A DNA stretch of 64,000 nt from Cellvibrionaceae bacterium. Its GTDB lineage: Bacteria > Pseudomonadota > Gammaproteobacteria > Pseudomonadales > Cellvibrionaceae. The position numbers were made by a program, and so were the translations under genes. The stretch lies in assembly GCA_021151695.1 (NCBI GenBank), contig JAGKWU010000001.1, forward strand, positions 1 through 64,000, in the 5' to 3' direction. The notes below the pieces were generated by a model, which had not been told where the DNA came from, did not search any database, and saw only the letters and a program-made list of their open reading frames with translations. Position 1 is the first letter of the stretch; each line of letters opens with the position of its first letter. Positions 1 to 8,475 of this stretch are shown here, piece by piece.

Positions 1-71
1 GGGTTGTAAAGTGGGTCACGCACGACGTGGCAGGCCGGTTAAGGTGGTGCTAGCCAGTGAAGAGGATGATA

Positions 72-96
72 ATTAAAGGGCTCTGACCCCTTTAAT
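72..96. repeat. Perfect hairpin with GGGGTCAG core, left edge of toxin cassette
   Basis: A perfect 9-bp stem (attaaaggg / ccctttaat) encloses the 7-nt loop ctctgac. Read on the minus strand it contains GGGGTCAG, which recurs in the opposite orientation at 1373-1380 just after the immunity gene. The open frame leading into the toxin begins at its left edge, after a TAA at 70-72. It may be a REP-like element or a recombination junction; function is inference. Confidence 0.55.
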
Positions 97-192
97 CATA
101 TTGCAGCAAAACTGGAAGAGTATAAAAAGGATGCTGAGGAATGGTGGAAAAATTGCTGGTTTACACAAAAGTCAGATAACGTCGTAGCTAGG

Positions 193-834
193 TTGGGAGA
201 CGACGGAACAAAATGGGCTATGTTGGAATATGTAGAGCTTAATAGGGCTCATGATGATGGAGAAATATCTGATGATAAATATGAGTTGCTTTTAGCAAAA
301 GTTGAGTATGATCTGGAATCAGCGCAGGTAATACTAACCACGAATGGAGAGTTTGTTCTATTCGGGGTGGAGATAGCCGGACAGCTAACCGCGCTAAAAG
401 TTTCTTTGCGTGCTACGGCCGCAACAGGTGAGGTTGAAATCGCCGCTGGCGAGGCGGTAGATCTTGTTCCTGGGCGAGTGAAATCTCGAATTAACATTGC
501 TGACGGGCCAACAGAGACTACGCCTTATAGGCTAACGGGAGAAAAGGTCTCTGCTGGTTTTGATCATGTGCTGGATGATCATTTTTACAGGCCTGCTGCT
601 AATAGTAGATCGATTTTTAGTATAACTCCCGAAGAGTTGAAGGTCATTTTGCAGAGCGAGACGGTTGTTAGTTCTCCTGTAACAGCAATAGGTAATGGTG
701 TCTTTGTGCGCACTGTTAATGCTGGAACGGTCGTTGGTAAAACTGCAAAAAAATATGGGGAGCTTCCGACCTCATCTATTAAAGTTTTTACCGATAGGGC
801 TGGCAACCTTATTACAACTTACCCTGTTCCGTGA
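193..834 (+). CDS. Orphan C-terminal module of a polymorphic (CdiA/Rhs-type) toxin
   Basis: The 213-aa product, read from a TTG start, has no signal peptide or membrane segment. Its last 90 residues (GFDHVLDDHF at 122-131, FVRTVNAGTVVG around 171, then TSSIKVFT and ITTYPVP at the C-terminus) resemble the toxic tips of contact-dependent-inhibition or Rhs proteins. The spaced histidines, TSS and terminal Tyr fit a BECR-type (EndoU/barnase-like) ribonuclease fold, but this is inference. The frame is open upstream to position 73, so the TTG start is uncertain and the module may be a displaced tip lacking its carrier. The next gene overlaps its stop codon, which is typical of a toxin/immunity pair. 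Its base composition is more AT-rich than downstream genes, suggesting horizontal acquisition. Confidence 0.6.
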   Translation: MGDDGTKWAMLEYVELNRAHDDGEISDDKYELLLAKVEYDLESAQVILTTNGEFVLFGVEIAGQLTALKVSLRATAATGEVEIAAGEAVDLVPGRVKSRINIADGPTETTPYRLTGEKVSAGFDHVLDDHFYRPAANSRSIFSITPEELKVILQSETVVSSPVTAIGNGVFVRTVNAGTVVGKTAKKYGELPTSSIKVFTDRAGNLITTYPVP

Positions 835-1370
835 TTTATATGAAAATTGGAAAATTAGAGTTGCTTCAACTAAAGAATGAAATTGTTAGGATGGATGAGT
901 GCTTTACTCCAGAAGGAGTATTTAGCATTTTGTCTTGTTGGCTGAAAGAAAATTACAATGCTTTGGAGGAAAAGCCTTTTTCTTTATATAACCTTAGAAT
1001 GTACGCTAACTTGGAGCTCGAAAGCTATCCTGTCGAGCTTTCTGGGTTTGATTATTACGATTTTAAGGCCTTTAAAAATCATATACAGAAATATTCTTTA
1101 CAAGATATGGAAAGCTTCGCAAGGCTAATTCGAAATGTGTTGGAAAGCTTAATTGTTTTGAGGATTGACGAGGATTGTTTGAGGTGCGGATATATGTCGC
1201 TCGGGATTTATAAAGATATTTCTAGCGGCAGTTTGATATATGAGTGTAAAAATTGTGGAATGGCAATATTTGCTGATACACAAGGGGTTGTGGGCAGTGT
1301 AATAGCATTTGCCACTAAAAGTGATCTTTTGCGTTGGAAAATTATAGGTAAAAAAGAGGAGAAAGAATAA
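831..1370 (+). CDS. Probable cognate immunity protein with a four-cysteine zinc-ribbon-like motif
   Basis: This 179-aa protein starts at GTG 831, overlapping the toxin TGA, or at ATG 840. It is cytoplasmic, with no signal peptide or membrane helix. Residues 116-142 hold two C-x2-C pairs (CLRCG and CKNCG) about 20 residues apart, as in a zinc ribbon; the rest is mostly helical. No family is recognised from the sequence. The immunity role is inferred from the tight overlap with the toxin module and the shared AT-rich composition. A transcription-related zinc-ribbon protein is the alternative. Neither candidate start has a clear Shine-Dalgarno sequence, so translation probably depends on coupling to the toxin. 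Confidence 0.55.
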   Translation: MIYMKIGKLELLQLKNEIVRMDECFTPEGVFSILSCWLKENYNALEEKPFSLYNLRMYANLELESYPVELSGFDYYDFKAFKNHIQKYSLQDMESFARLIRNVLESLIVLRIDEDCLRCGYMSLGIYKDISSGSLIYECKNCGMAIFADTQGVVGSVIAFATKSDLLRWKIIGKKEEKE

Positions 1371-1410
1371 TTGGGGTCAGTGTGGACCTCCCTCAATTTA
1401 TCGGACAGTT
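1371..1410. repeat. Imperfect hairpin with GGGGTCAG, right edge of toxin cassette
   Basis: Starting right after the immunity stop codon, aattggggtcag pairs imperfectly with a downstream cctccctcaatt. The GGGGTCAG core is inverted relative to the hairpin at 72-96, so the two copies bracket the toxin/immunity pair. It may act as a terminator or mark the edge of a mobile cassette. Confidence 0.4.
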
Positions 1411-1450
1411 TTATTAGGGATTTTATAAAGAACGGCCATCTTAAATAAAG

Positions 1451-1528
1451 ACACTGGATGCCCTACGGGCATGACGATAGAAAGATCTATTTTTTGAAAT
1501 CGTCATCCTCGTAGGGAGCCCGGTGTGT
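1451..1528. repeat. Dispersed inverted-repeat element (GTCATCC family)
   Basis: Arms near 1452-1478 (cactggatgccctacggg, then catgacgat) and 1499-1528 (atcgtcatcctcgtaggg, then agcccggtgtg) are imperfect inverted copies around a 20-nt centre. The gtcatcctcg arm recurs in the much more perfect palindrome at 33966-34061, so the two appear to be members of one dispersed MITE- or REP-like family. Confidence 0.6.
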
Positions 1529-1533
1529 TGCTC

Positions 1534-1851
1534 TTACCTAAAACCCCTCTCACAAACCCCTCGCATTCTCACCATCAAATCCGCCAATCCCGAAACAGCT
1601 TCTTTCGGTAAATCCACATCTTTATCTATATGAACCAACAGCGATTCCACCAGCGCAATTTGATCCCGAAATTGTATATCTCGATGATATTGGTTTTCGC
1701 GCTGGAGTTCCTGGCTTATGGTTTCTAGATGAATGCCTTCTGGCGAATGGATTTCGATGCAGTGATTTTCGTAATGGGTTTGTTGGAAGGGATCAGGCGT
1801 GACTATGCAGCGGGAAGGGATGCCGTGCACCAAGGAGGTAATATAATCCAT
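1534..1851 (-). CDS. Small hypothetical protein (105 aa)
   Basis: The gene encodes a 105-aa soluble, slightly acidic protein with no signal peptide and no recognised family. A GAGAAA Shine-Dalgarno-like sequence lies about 8 nt before the ATG, which supports it as real. Its 3' end abuts the inverted-repeat element at 1451-1528, which could act as transcript end. It is divergent from the giant secreted-protein gene that starts at 2094, and shares the 242-bp intergenic region with it. Without a family match, no function is assigned. Confidence 0.5.
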   Translation of the reverse strand: MDYITSLVHGIPSRCIVTPDPFQQTHYENHCIEIHSPEGIHLETISQELQRENQYHRDIQFRDQIALVESLLVHIDKDVDLPKEAVSGLADLMVRMRGVCERGFR

Positions 1852-2093
1852 AACAGTTTCTCATAGTCTTGATTGAAAAGCCGACACCACTTGATATGAC
1901 CTGAGGTGGATAAATTTATTGGAGGGGGAAGGCTGGAACCGTGTTAAATATGCAGTGGTTGCCTGTTCAATCGGCAACCAATTTGATAGCATGGCGCGGC
2001 TTTCCTTGCCTCTTCGCCGACTTGTGCTCGAGTTGCAAGCTGCATTGGCAAGGCTTTTAACCTCAATGATTGAGTAGGAATAAGGATACAGGC
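1852..2093. other. Intergenic leader of the first giant gene
   Basis: This region should hold the divergent promoters of the 105-aa gene and the giant gene. A perfect 7-bp stem (ggttgcc / ggcaacc, 1957-1979) is followed by a longer-range pair, ccttgcc near 2004 and ggcaagg near 2050, so the transcript leader may be structured. The last 27 bp are part of a 48-bp block repeated before the second giant gene. No known riboswitch class is recognised. Confidence 0.4.
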
Positions 2094-2114
2094 ATGTTTG
2101 CTCGAATAATTAAA
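2067..2114 (+). repeat. 48-bp leader block, copy 1
   Basis: The block covers the untranslated leader, the AAGGAT ribosome-binding site and the first seven codons of the giant gene. It is identical base for base to 8428-8475 before the second giant gene. The identity stops abruptly inside the signal peptide, although the downstream proteins differ at many positions. Confidence 0.9.
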
Positions 2115-5100
2115 ACCTTTTGTTGTTTAGTATTAATCTTCTCTTTCAATGTCGCCTTTGCGAAAACCCAGAAATTCCCGATTCCGGCATTTGCTCCGGA
2201 TCAAACTGCCTATGATGGCAAAGTGGTGTATTTACTGAGCGCAAGCCAGAAGAAGATCTACAGGTGGTCAGTTAGCACCGCCGACTATCTGGCCCCCCTG
2301 GATGTGGGTGTTGATCAGGGGGGGACGATTCTCGCACCGGCCAAAATAGCCGTATCCACCACTCAAAAACGCCTCTACCTCGGCTACTCCACCGGGGCTA
2401 TCAGATATATCCCACTCTCCGGCGATCCAATTGAGACTGCCTTTGCATCCACCCCCCTTGGTGTTGCTGGCCTAGCCGCTGTGGGTAAGTATCTGTTGGC
2501 CCAGGACGCGAGCGGTGCATGGGCGACTCATTATATATTCAGTCAATCGGGCGTTTTGACCGATAGCCGCGACTGGAATAGCTACTCATCTGAATATACC
2601 TGGGATGCTAAAAATTCCCGGGTGCTGTATTTCCAGGATTATCTTTCTCCCAACAATTTAACCTATGAAGTCATTGATCAGACTACCGGCAAAATCACCT
2701 CGTCGGGTGGTGTGGCAACGCTCAATTACGCCGCCAACATCAAGCCCATTCGCCTGTCGGCAGATAACAAAAATGTTTTAGTTGGCAATGGCAATATCTT
2801 TAAAAACCCCGCGCTCTCGGTCGCTGGCAACCTTGGGTTTGCAATTGCTGATGCGGTATGGGGAGCCGATGGTTCACTGGTAAGTCTCCAGACAAATAAT
2901 GGGGCTACCACGCTTCAAAAACGTGATGCTAACTTCCGCTTGATTGATCAACAAACTTACGCTGGAACTGCGCTTGGTGTTTTTGCCAGCGGAAGTAAGA
3001 CATCGGTATTGACCATCAAGAATGGTTTGGTTACCCCCTACAACTATGTCCCGAATGATGATAGTGATGGCGATGGTGTAAAGAATGATCTGGATGCGTT
3101 CCCGACGGATGCCGCTGCCTCTGTAGATGCGGATAAAGATGGTTATCCCGATAAATGGAATAGTGGCCGTACGCAAAAAGACAGTACTACTGGTTTGGTG
3201 TTGGATGCTTTCCCCAAAGATGCCGCCTGCTATCTTAAATCCCAAGGCTCCGGTTCAAAATGTAACTACAACCTGATTGTGCCTAACTTTGTTCCGCAAA
3301 AAACAATTAGCGATGGCAGCACGGTTTATTTACTGAGTAGTGAAAACAAGCGTATTTATCGTTGGTCGATTGCCAATGCAACTTATTTGAGCCCATTAAC
3401 AGTAGGGTTGAATCGTTTCGGGGTGATCACTGCTCCTTCGGCAATTGCACTATCAACGGATGGAAGTCGTTTGTATCTCGGCTATGCCGGTGGAGACATT
3501 CAGTCAATTACCCTTAAAACGGATACGTTGGAAAAACCTTTCGCTACAGTACCTTTTGATGTGGGTATGTTGGCAGATGCGGGCAAGTATTTGCTGGCGC
3601 AGCAAAATGAATTCTGGGGAATGCGTTATACGCTGAATGCCAATGGCCAAGCTGTCGAGAAATTAAATTGGGTGAGCACCGGGCGCTACGACTGGGATGC
3701 TACGAGCTCTCGTTCCTACTATCTGAACAGTGGTGCTTTAGGTTACGAACAAATTGATCAGACATCTGGCAAGGTTGCATCATCTGAATATAGCTCCGTT
3801 TACACGGGTTCTAACTTTGTGCGTGTCTCTGTAAATGGAAAATCCATTCTTGTTGGTAGTGGTCAGATATTTAGTAAAACCAATTTTACGTTAAACGCTA
3901 ATCTGGGGTTTGCACCGGCGGATGCTATTTGGTTGCAAGATGGTAGTCTCGTAACTATTAAAGAAGGTGAGGGAGCTACAATCTTGCAGCGCCGCAATGC
4001 CGCTATGCAGGTGCTTGAAGAGCTGACTTACAGCGGCACGCCACTGGGCATTTTTGGAAGTGCAAGCAAAATGTCAGTAGTTGTTATCAAAAACAATACT
4101 GTTGCCACTTACTCCTATATACCTAATAACGATACGGATGGTGATGGAGTTCCGAATATACAAGATGCGTTCCCGCTTGATCCTGCGGCCTCTGTTGATT
4201 CCGATAGGGACGGCTATCCTGATGGCTGGAATTCTGGCAAGCGCCAGTCTGATAGCACCACTGGCTTGGTTCTGGATGCCTATCCAAAAGATACCGCTTG
4301 CTACAGTGCTGCCCATGGCGTCAATGGTGTGTGCAACTACGCTGCGACAGTGCCAAGTTATATTCCTGATCAGGTTGTGAGCCATGACGGAATTATTTAT
4401 CTCTTAAGTAGAGCTAATAAACGTGTGTATCGTTGGTCGATAGCCAAAGGTGGCTACATAGATTCGTTGGTTGTTAAGCTCAATTATTTGGGTGAGGTAT
4501 TGGTTCCCAACAAGATGGCAGTATCGGCTGCCCATAATCGCCTCTATTTAGGTTATTCCAATGGTGCCGTTCAGTACATTGCGTTGAATGGCATCAGTGA
4601 ACAACCTTTCGCGTCAGTGGGTGGTTCAGTTGGTGGATTGGTTTCGGTCGGAAATTATTTATTGGTAGAAAATAGCCCTGGATCCTGGGCAATACATTCT
4701 ATCTTTGCCGCGAATGGTACGCTTCAGGACAGTACTGGCTGGAGTTACTATTCACGTGAATACGCATGGGATTCGAGTACTTCTCGTGTGTATTTCTTCC
4801 GCGATGACACCAGCCCGAACGATTTGCACTATGAAGTAATTGATCAGGCTTCGGGTAAAATTACGGATGCTGGTGAAACGCCTTATCATGGCGCTTACAG
4901 CATAATTCCGCCGATTCGTGTTTCGGCCGATAGTCAGCGCGTGTTGCTGGGCAGTGGTGATTTTTATAACGCCGACGGTTTGACCTGGGCTGGATCTTTA
5001 GGGGCAATCATTGTTGATGCGAAATGGTTGGCTGATGGTTCGTTGATTAGTTTAACGGGCGGTGAAGGTTCCACTCTTTTGCAAAGACGCAATGCCAGTT

Positions 5101-8100
5101 CGCAAACTGTTGAACAACTGACTTTTGATGGTAGCCCTGTTGGTATTTATGGTTCACCTGAGAAGATGGCTATCGTTGTTATTAAGAACGGTACTGTTGC
5201 GACCTACAACTATGTTCCTAACGATGACACTGATGGTGATGGTGTTGCCAATACGGTTGATGCTTTTCCATTGGATGTGGCCGCGTCTGTCGACACTGAT
5301 AGAGACGGTCATCCGGATGCATGGAACGCAGGACATAGCGAGTCTGACAGCACCACTGGCCTGACGCTCGATGCCTATCCGCAAGATGCTGCTTGTTTTG
5401 ATTTGGCGCAAGGTAGTGGTGGTGTTTGTGATTACAACGCCGCTGTACCCAGCTTTACGCCGGATCAGATTGATAGTGATGGTGACACCGTTTACATGCT
5501 TAGTGCTGTAAATAAACGTATCTATCGCTGGTCTATTGCGAATAGCTCATACATCAACCCGCTGGTGATAGGTTTTGACCGTGGTGCCGGCGTGTTGGCA
5601 CCAACAAAAATGGCTGTGTCTTCAGCGCATAATCGGGTTTATCTGGGATATGGCTCGGGGGCTATTACCTATATAACAATCGGTGGTATTGAAGAGCATC
5701 TCCTGGCAAATACCGCTATGTCGGTGGGTGGATTGGCCGTCGCAGGAAATTATGTAATGGCTCAGGATGACAGCGGAGCCTGGGCTACCCATTATGTATT
5801 TGATCAGGACGGTAATGTAACGGCCAAACGGGACTGGAATTATTACTCACGCGTTTACGCTTGGGATCCGGTTATGTCCCGTATGTATTTCTTCCGCGAT
5901 GACACTAGCCCGGATGATTTGCATTATGAAGTGGTTGATCAAACGACGGGCCAAATCACAGATGCCGGTGAAACGCCTTATCACGGTGATTACAATATAG
6001 CCCCACCGATTCGTGTTTCAGTTGATGGCCAGCGCCTGTTGTTAGGTAGTGGTGATATTTACAATACCGATGGTTTGACCTGGGCTCGATCTTTTGGGTC
6101 GACTGTTATTGATGCGAAATGGTTGGTTGATGGTTCGTTGATTAGTTTGACTGGCGGTGAAGGTTCTACTCTTTTGCAAAGACGCAATGCCAATTCACAA
6201 GTCGTCGAGCAATTGACCTTTAGTGGTGTCCCTGTCGGTATTTATGGTTCGTCTGAGAAGATGGTTATCGTTGTTATCAGGAACGGTGCTGTTGCGACTT
6301 ACAACTATGTTCCTAACGATGATACTGATGGTGACGGTATTGCTAATACAGTAGATGCCTTTCCACTGGACGTGGCCGCGTCTGTCGACTCTGATAGAGA
6401 TGGTCATCCGGACGCATGGAATGCTGGACACAGCGAGTCTGACAGCAGCAGTGGCCTGACGCTCGATGCCTATCCGCAAGATGCTGCCTGTTTTGAGGCT
6501 AGTGGCGGTGGTTGTGATTACAATGCAGCTGTGCCCAGCTTTACACCGGATCAGGTTGAGAGTGCTGGTGACACCATTTATTTGTTGAGCACTGCCAACA
6601 AGCGTATCTATCGTTGGTCTATCACAAACAATTCATACCTCAACCCGTTGGTCATAGGTATTGATCGGGGTACCGGTGTGTTGGCACCAACAAAAATGGC
6701 AGTGTCTTCTGCTCACAATCGTATCTATTTGGGATATAGCTCGGGCGCCATTACTTATATAGCGGTTGATGGTATTGAAGAGCGCCTGTTGGCCAATACT
6801 GCCAAGTCGGTAAATGGATTGGCTGTAGTTGGAAATTATGTATTGGCGCAGGATTTTAGTGGCGCCTGGGCTACACACTATATCTTTGCGCAAGACGGTA
6901 CGCTGGTTGTTAGCAAAGACTGGAATCATTATTCGCATGAATATGCCTGGGATCCAATTACGTCAAGGGTGTATTTTTTCCGCGACGACACAAGCCCCAA
7001 TGATTTGCATTATGAAGTTGTAGACCAGGATACCGGAGCCATTTCATCGGTTGGCGAAACTCCCTACCATGGCGACTTTCCATTTTTTGGTGTGATAAGA
7101 GTTTCTGAAGACGGCTCCAAAATTCTTTTGGGGAGCGGGGATGTTTACCAAGGTCAAGGCCTGGCTCAGATTGGCAGGTTAGGTGTAAACCTTGTGGATG
7201 CGCGTTGGGATGGCGCTCTCCTGGCTACGGCCGAAAGCTCGGGCCTGGTTAAATTGCGCGATGCAAATAGTTTGCAGATGCTCACGAGCTTCCAGCTTGA
7301 GGGCGATATTGTCAAATTGATCTTGAATGGTAGTGATCTGATTGCCGTTCGTTCTGTAGGCGGCAGTATCAGTTACACAAAAATCCCGCTGGGTGATCAT
7401 GACGGCGATGGTTTACCCAAATGGTGGGAGGACTTGTATGGGTTGAGTGATAGCGATTCATCCGATGCAACCCTGGATGGAGATGCAGATGGGTTAAATA
7501 ACCTCGCTGAATTTGCACAACTGACCAAGCCTGATGATGCTGATACTGATGATGATGGTTTGACGGATGGAGATGAAGTTAATACTCGCCACACAAGTCC
7601 CGCTAAAGCGGATACAGATAGCGATGGGTTGAGCGATGCAATTGAGGTCAATACCTACGGCACTAACCCGTTGGCGGCAGACACTGATCTCGACGGTTTT
7701 AGTGATGATGAAGAGGTGAGTGTCTATCACACAGATCCAAACGATGCTAACTCGAAGCCTGCAGAGATGACCTCAATGACTCAGTCATTTGAACTGGATA
7801 GTTTGCCGGCTAACTGGTCGCGCGCCTCGTCTAGTCAGGCTGATTGGTATATTGACGCATCAGATTTTTATACCGGCGGAAAAAGCTTGCGCTCTGGTGA
7901 TATAGGTAATTCCGAGCAAAGTGGGGTGCGTTTCAGAACAGTCTTTGCGGCGGGCACTCTGCAGTTCTATGCAAAGGTGGATGCTGAATCCTGTTGCGAC
8001 AAATTGTATTTTTATATTGACGGCGTGTTGGCGCAAACAATTGCCCAGTCGGATACTCCATCGTGGAATGCATTCAGCTTTAACTTGACCAGTGGAACCC

Positions 8101-8192
8101 ACGAGCTGGAATGGCGTTACCAGAAGGATGGTAGTGTAAGTACGCAAAATGATTCCGTCTGGATTGATAATATTACTTTTACGTCGCCATAA
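2094..8192 (+). CDS. Giant secreted multi-propeller protein with calcium-binding TSP3 hinges (paralogue 1)
   Basis: The start is ATG 2094 (AAGGAT 8 nt upstream) rather than TTG 2070, giving about 2032 aa. A type I signal peptide (cleavage after VAFA, about residue 23) precedes five units of roughly 360 aa. Each unit has repeated propeller-like strands (VYLLS, RIYRWSI, LYLGYSTGAI, GSLVSL) and ends in a hinge such as DTDGDGVANTVDAFP followed by DSDRDGYPDxWN, a calcium-binding thrombospondin type 3 (TSP3) pattern, then a pair of cysteines about 10 residues apart. Hinges lie near nt 3058, 4126, 5220 and 6316. A longer TSP3 stretch (7396-7745) and a jelly-roll-like domain ending in WIDNITF with a vicinal Cys pair close the protein. 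No sortase, PEP-CTERM or autotransporter signal is seen. A surface adhesin or extracellular binding protein is inferred; the ligand is unknown. Confidence 0.85.
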   Translation: MFARIIKTFCCLVLIFSFNVAFAKTQKFPIPAFAPDQTAYDGKVVYLLSASQKKIYRWSVSTADYLAPLDVGVDQGGTILAPAKIAVSTTQKRLYLGYSTGAIRYIPLSGDPIETAFASTPLGVAGLAAVGKYLLAQDASGAWATHYIFSQSGVLTDSRDWNSYSSEYTWDAKNSRVLYFQDYLSPNNLTYEVIDQTTGKITSSGGVATLNYAANIKPIRLSADNKNVLVGNGNIFKNPALSVAGNLGFAIADAVWGADGSLVSLQTNNGATTLQKRDANFRLIDQQTYAGTALGVFASGSKTSVLTIKNGLVTPYNYVPNDDSDGDGVKNDLDAFPTDAAASVDADKDGYPDKWNSGRTQKDSTTGLVLDAFPKDAACYLKSQGSGSKCNYNLIVPNFVPQKTISDGSTVYLLSSENKRIYRWSIANATYLSPLTVGLNRFGVITAPSAIALSTDGSRLYLGYAGGDIQSITLKTDTLEKPFATVPFDVGMLADAGKYLLAQQNEFWGMRYTLNANGQAVEKLNWVSTGRYDWDATSSRSYYLNSGALGYEQIDQTSGKVASSEYSSVYTGSNFVRVSVNGKSILVGSGQIFSKTNFTLNANLGFAPADAIWLQDGSLVTIKEGEGATILQRRNAAMQVLEELTYSGTPLGIFGSASKMSVVVIKNNTVATYSYIPNNDTDGDGVPNIQDAFPLDPAASVDSDRDGYPDGWNSGKRQSDSTTGLVLDAYPKDTACYSAAHGVNGVCNYAATVPSYIPDQVVSHDGIIYLLSRANKRVYRWSIAKGGYIDSLVVKLNYLGEVLVPNKMAVSAAHNRLYLGYSNGAVQYIALNGISEQPFASVGGSVGGLVSVGNYLLVENSPGSWAIHSIFAANGTLQDSTGWSYYSREYAWDSSTSRVYFFRDDTSPNDLHYEVIDQASGKITDAGETPYHGAYSIIPPIRVSADSQRVLLGSGDFYNADGLTWAGSLGAIIVDAKWLADGSLISLTGGEGSTLLQRRNASSQTVEQLTFDGSPVGIYGSPEKMAIVVIKNGTVATYNYVPNDDTDGDGVANTVDAFPLDVAASVDTDRDGHPDAWNAGHSESDSTTGLTLDAYPQDAACFDLAQGSGGVCDYNAAVPSFTPDQIDSDGDTVYMLSAVNKRIYRWSIANSSYINPLVIGFDRGAGVLAPTKMAVSSAHNRVYLGYGSGAITYITIGGIEEHLLANTAMSVGGLAVAGNYVMAQDDSGAWATHYVFDQDGNVTAKRDWNYYSRVYAWDPVMSRMYFFRDDTSPDDLHYEVVDQTTGQITDAGETPYHGDYNIAPPIRVSVDGQRLLLGSGDIYNTDGLTWARSFGSTVIDAKWLVDGSLISLTGGEGSTLLQRRNANSQVVEQLTFSGVPVGIYGSSEKMVIVVIRNGAVATYNYVPNDDTDGDGIANTVDAFPLDVAASVDSDRDGHPDAWNAGHSESDSSSGLTLDAYPQDAACFEASGGGCDYNAAVPSFTPDQVESAGDTIYLLSTANKRIYRWSITNNSYLNPLVIGIDRGTGVLAPTKMAVSSAHNRIYLGYSSGAITYIAVDGIEERLLANTAKSVNGLAVVGNYVLAQDFSGAWATHYIFAQDGTLVVSKDWNHYSHEYAWDPITSRVYFFRDDTSPNDLHYEVVDQDTGAISSVGETPYHGDFPFFGVIRVSEDGSKILLGSGDVYQGQGLAQIGRLGVNLVDARWDGALLATAESSGLVKLRDANSLQMLTSFQLEGDIVKLILNGSDLIAVRSVGGSISYTKIPLGDHDGDGLPKWWEDLYGLSDSDSSDATLDGDADGLNNLAEFAQLTKPDDADTDDDGLTDGDEVNTRHTSPAKADTDSDGLSDAIEVNTYGTNPLAADTDLDGFSDDEEVSVYHTDPNDANSKPAEMTSMTQSFELDSLPANWSRASSSQADWYIDASDFYTGGKSLRSGDIGNSEQSGVRFRTVFAAGTLQFYAKVDAESCCDKLYFYIDGVLAQTIAQSDTPSWNAFSFNLTSGTHELEWRYQKDGSVSTQNDSVWIDNITFTSP

Positions 8193-8219
8193 AGTTTGTA
8201 TATCAATAATGGATCTTTT

Positions 8220-8249
8220 AAAAGGGGTGGCGAGAGCCGCCCCTTTTTT
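8220..8249 (+). terminator. Rho-independent terminator after giant gene 1
   Basis: A 12-bp stem (aaaaggggtggc / gccgcccctttt, one G-T pair) with a GAGA loop is followed by a run of six T. It lies 28 nt after the stop codon, so the two giant genes are probably transcribed separately. Confidence 0.9.
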
Positions 8250-8427
8250 GTCTATAAAAAATGATCGCCGTCATTGCGGACTTGGCTTCGGTGAAGGACA
8301 AAAAACAAGCAGTGTTTGTGGCGTAAATATCCTCAATTTGTTAGCATTGTCACGTTTTTTTGCCAAATCGCTAATAATACCTCTTTTTATAAATTCATCA
8401 GCTGGTTTAGCTGCTCCCTTTACTCAT

Positions 8428-8475
8428 TGATTGAGTAGGAATAAGGATACAGGCATGTTTGCTCGAATAATTAAA
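8428..8475 (+). repeat. 48-bp leader block, copy 2
   Basis: Identical to 2067-2114, covering leader, ribosome-binding site and first seven codons. Upstream of it the two intergenic regions are unrelated, so the shared block is confined to the translation-initiation region. Confidence 0.9.

Noticed and set aside
1957..1979. Possible riboswitch before giant gene 1
   Set aside because: Only a simple 7-bp hairpin is clear; no conserved core of a known riboswitch class was recognised, so it is listed only as leader structure.
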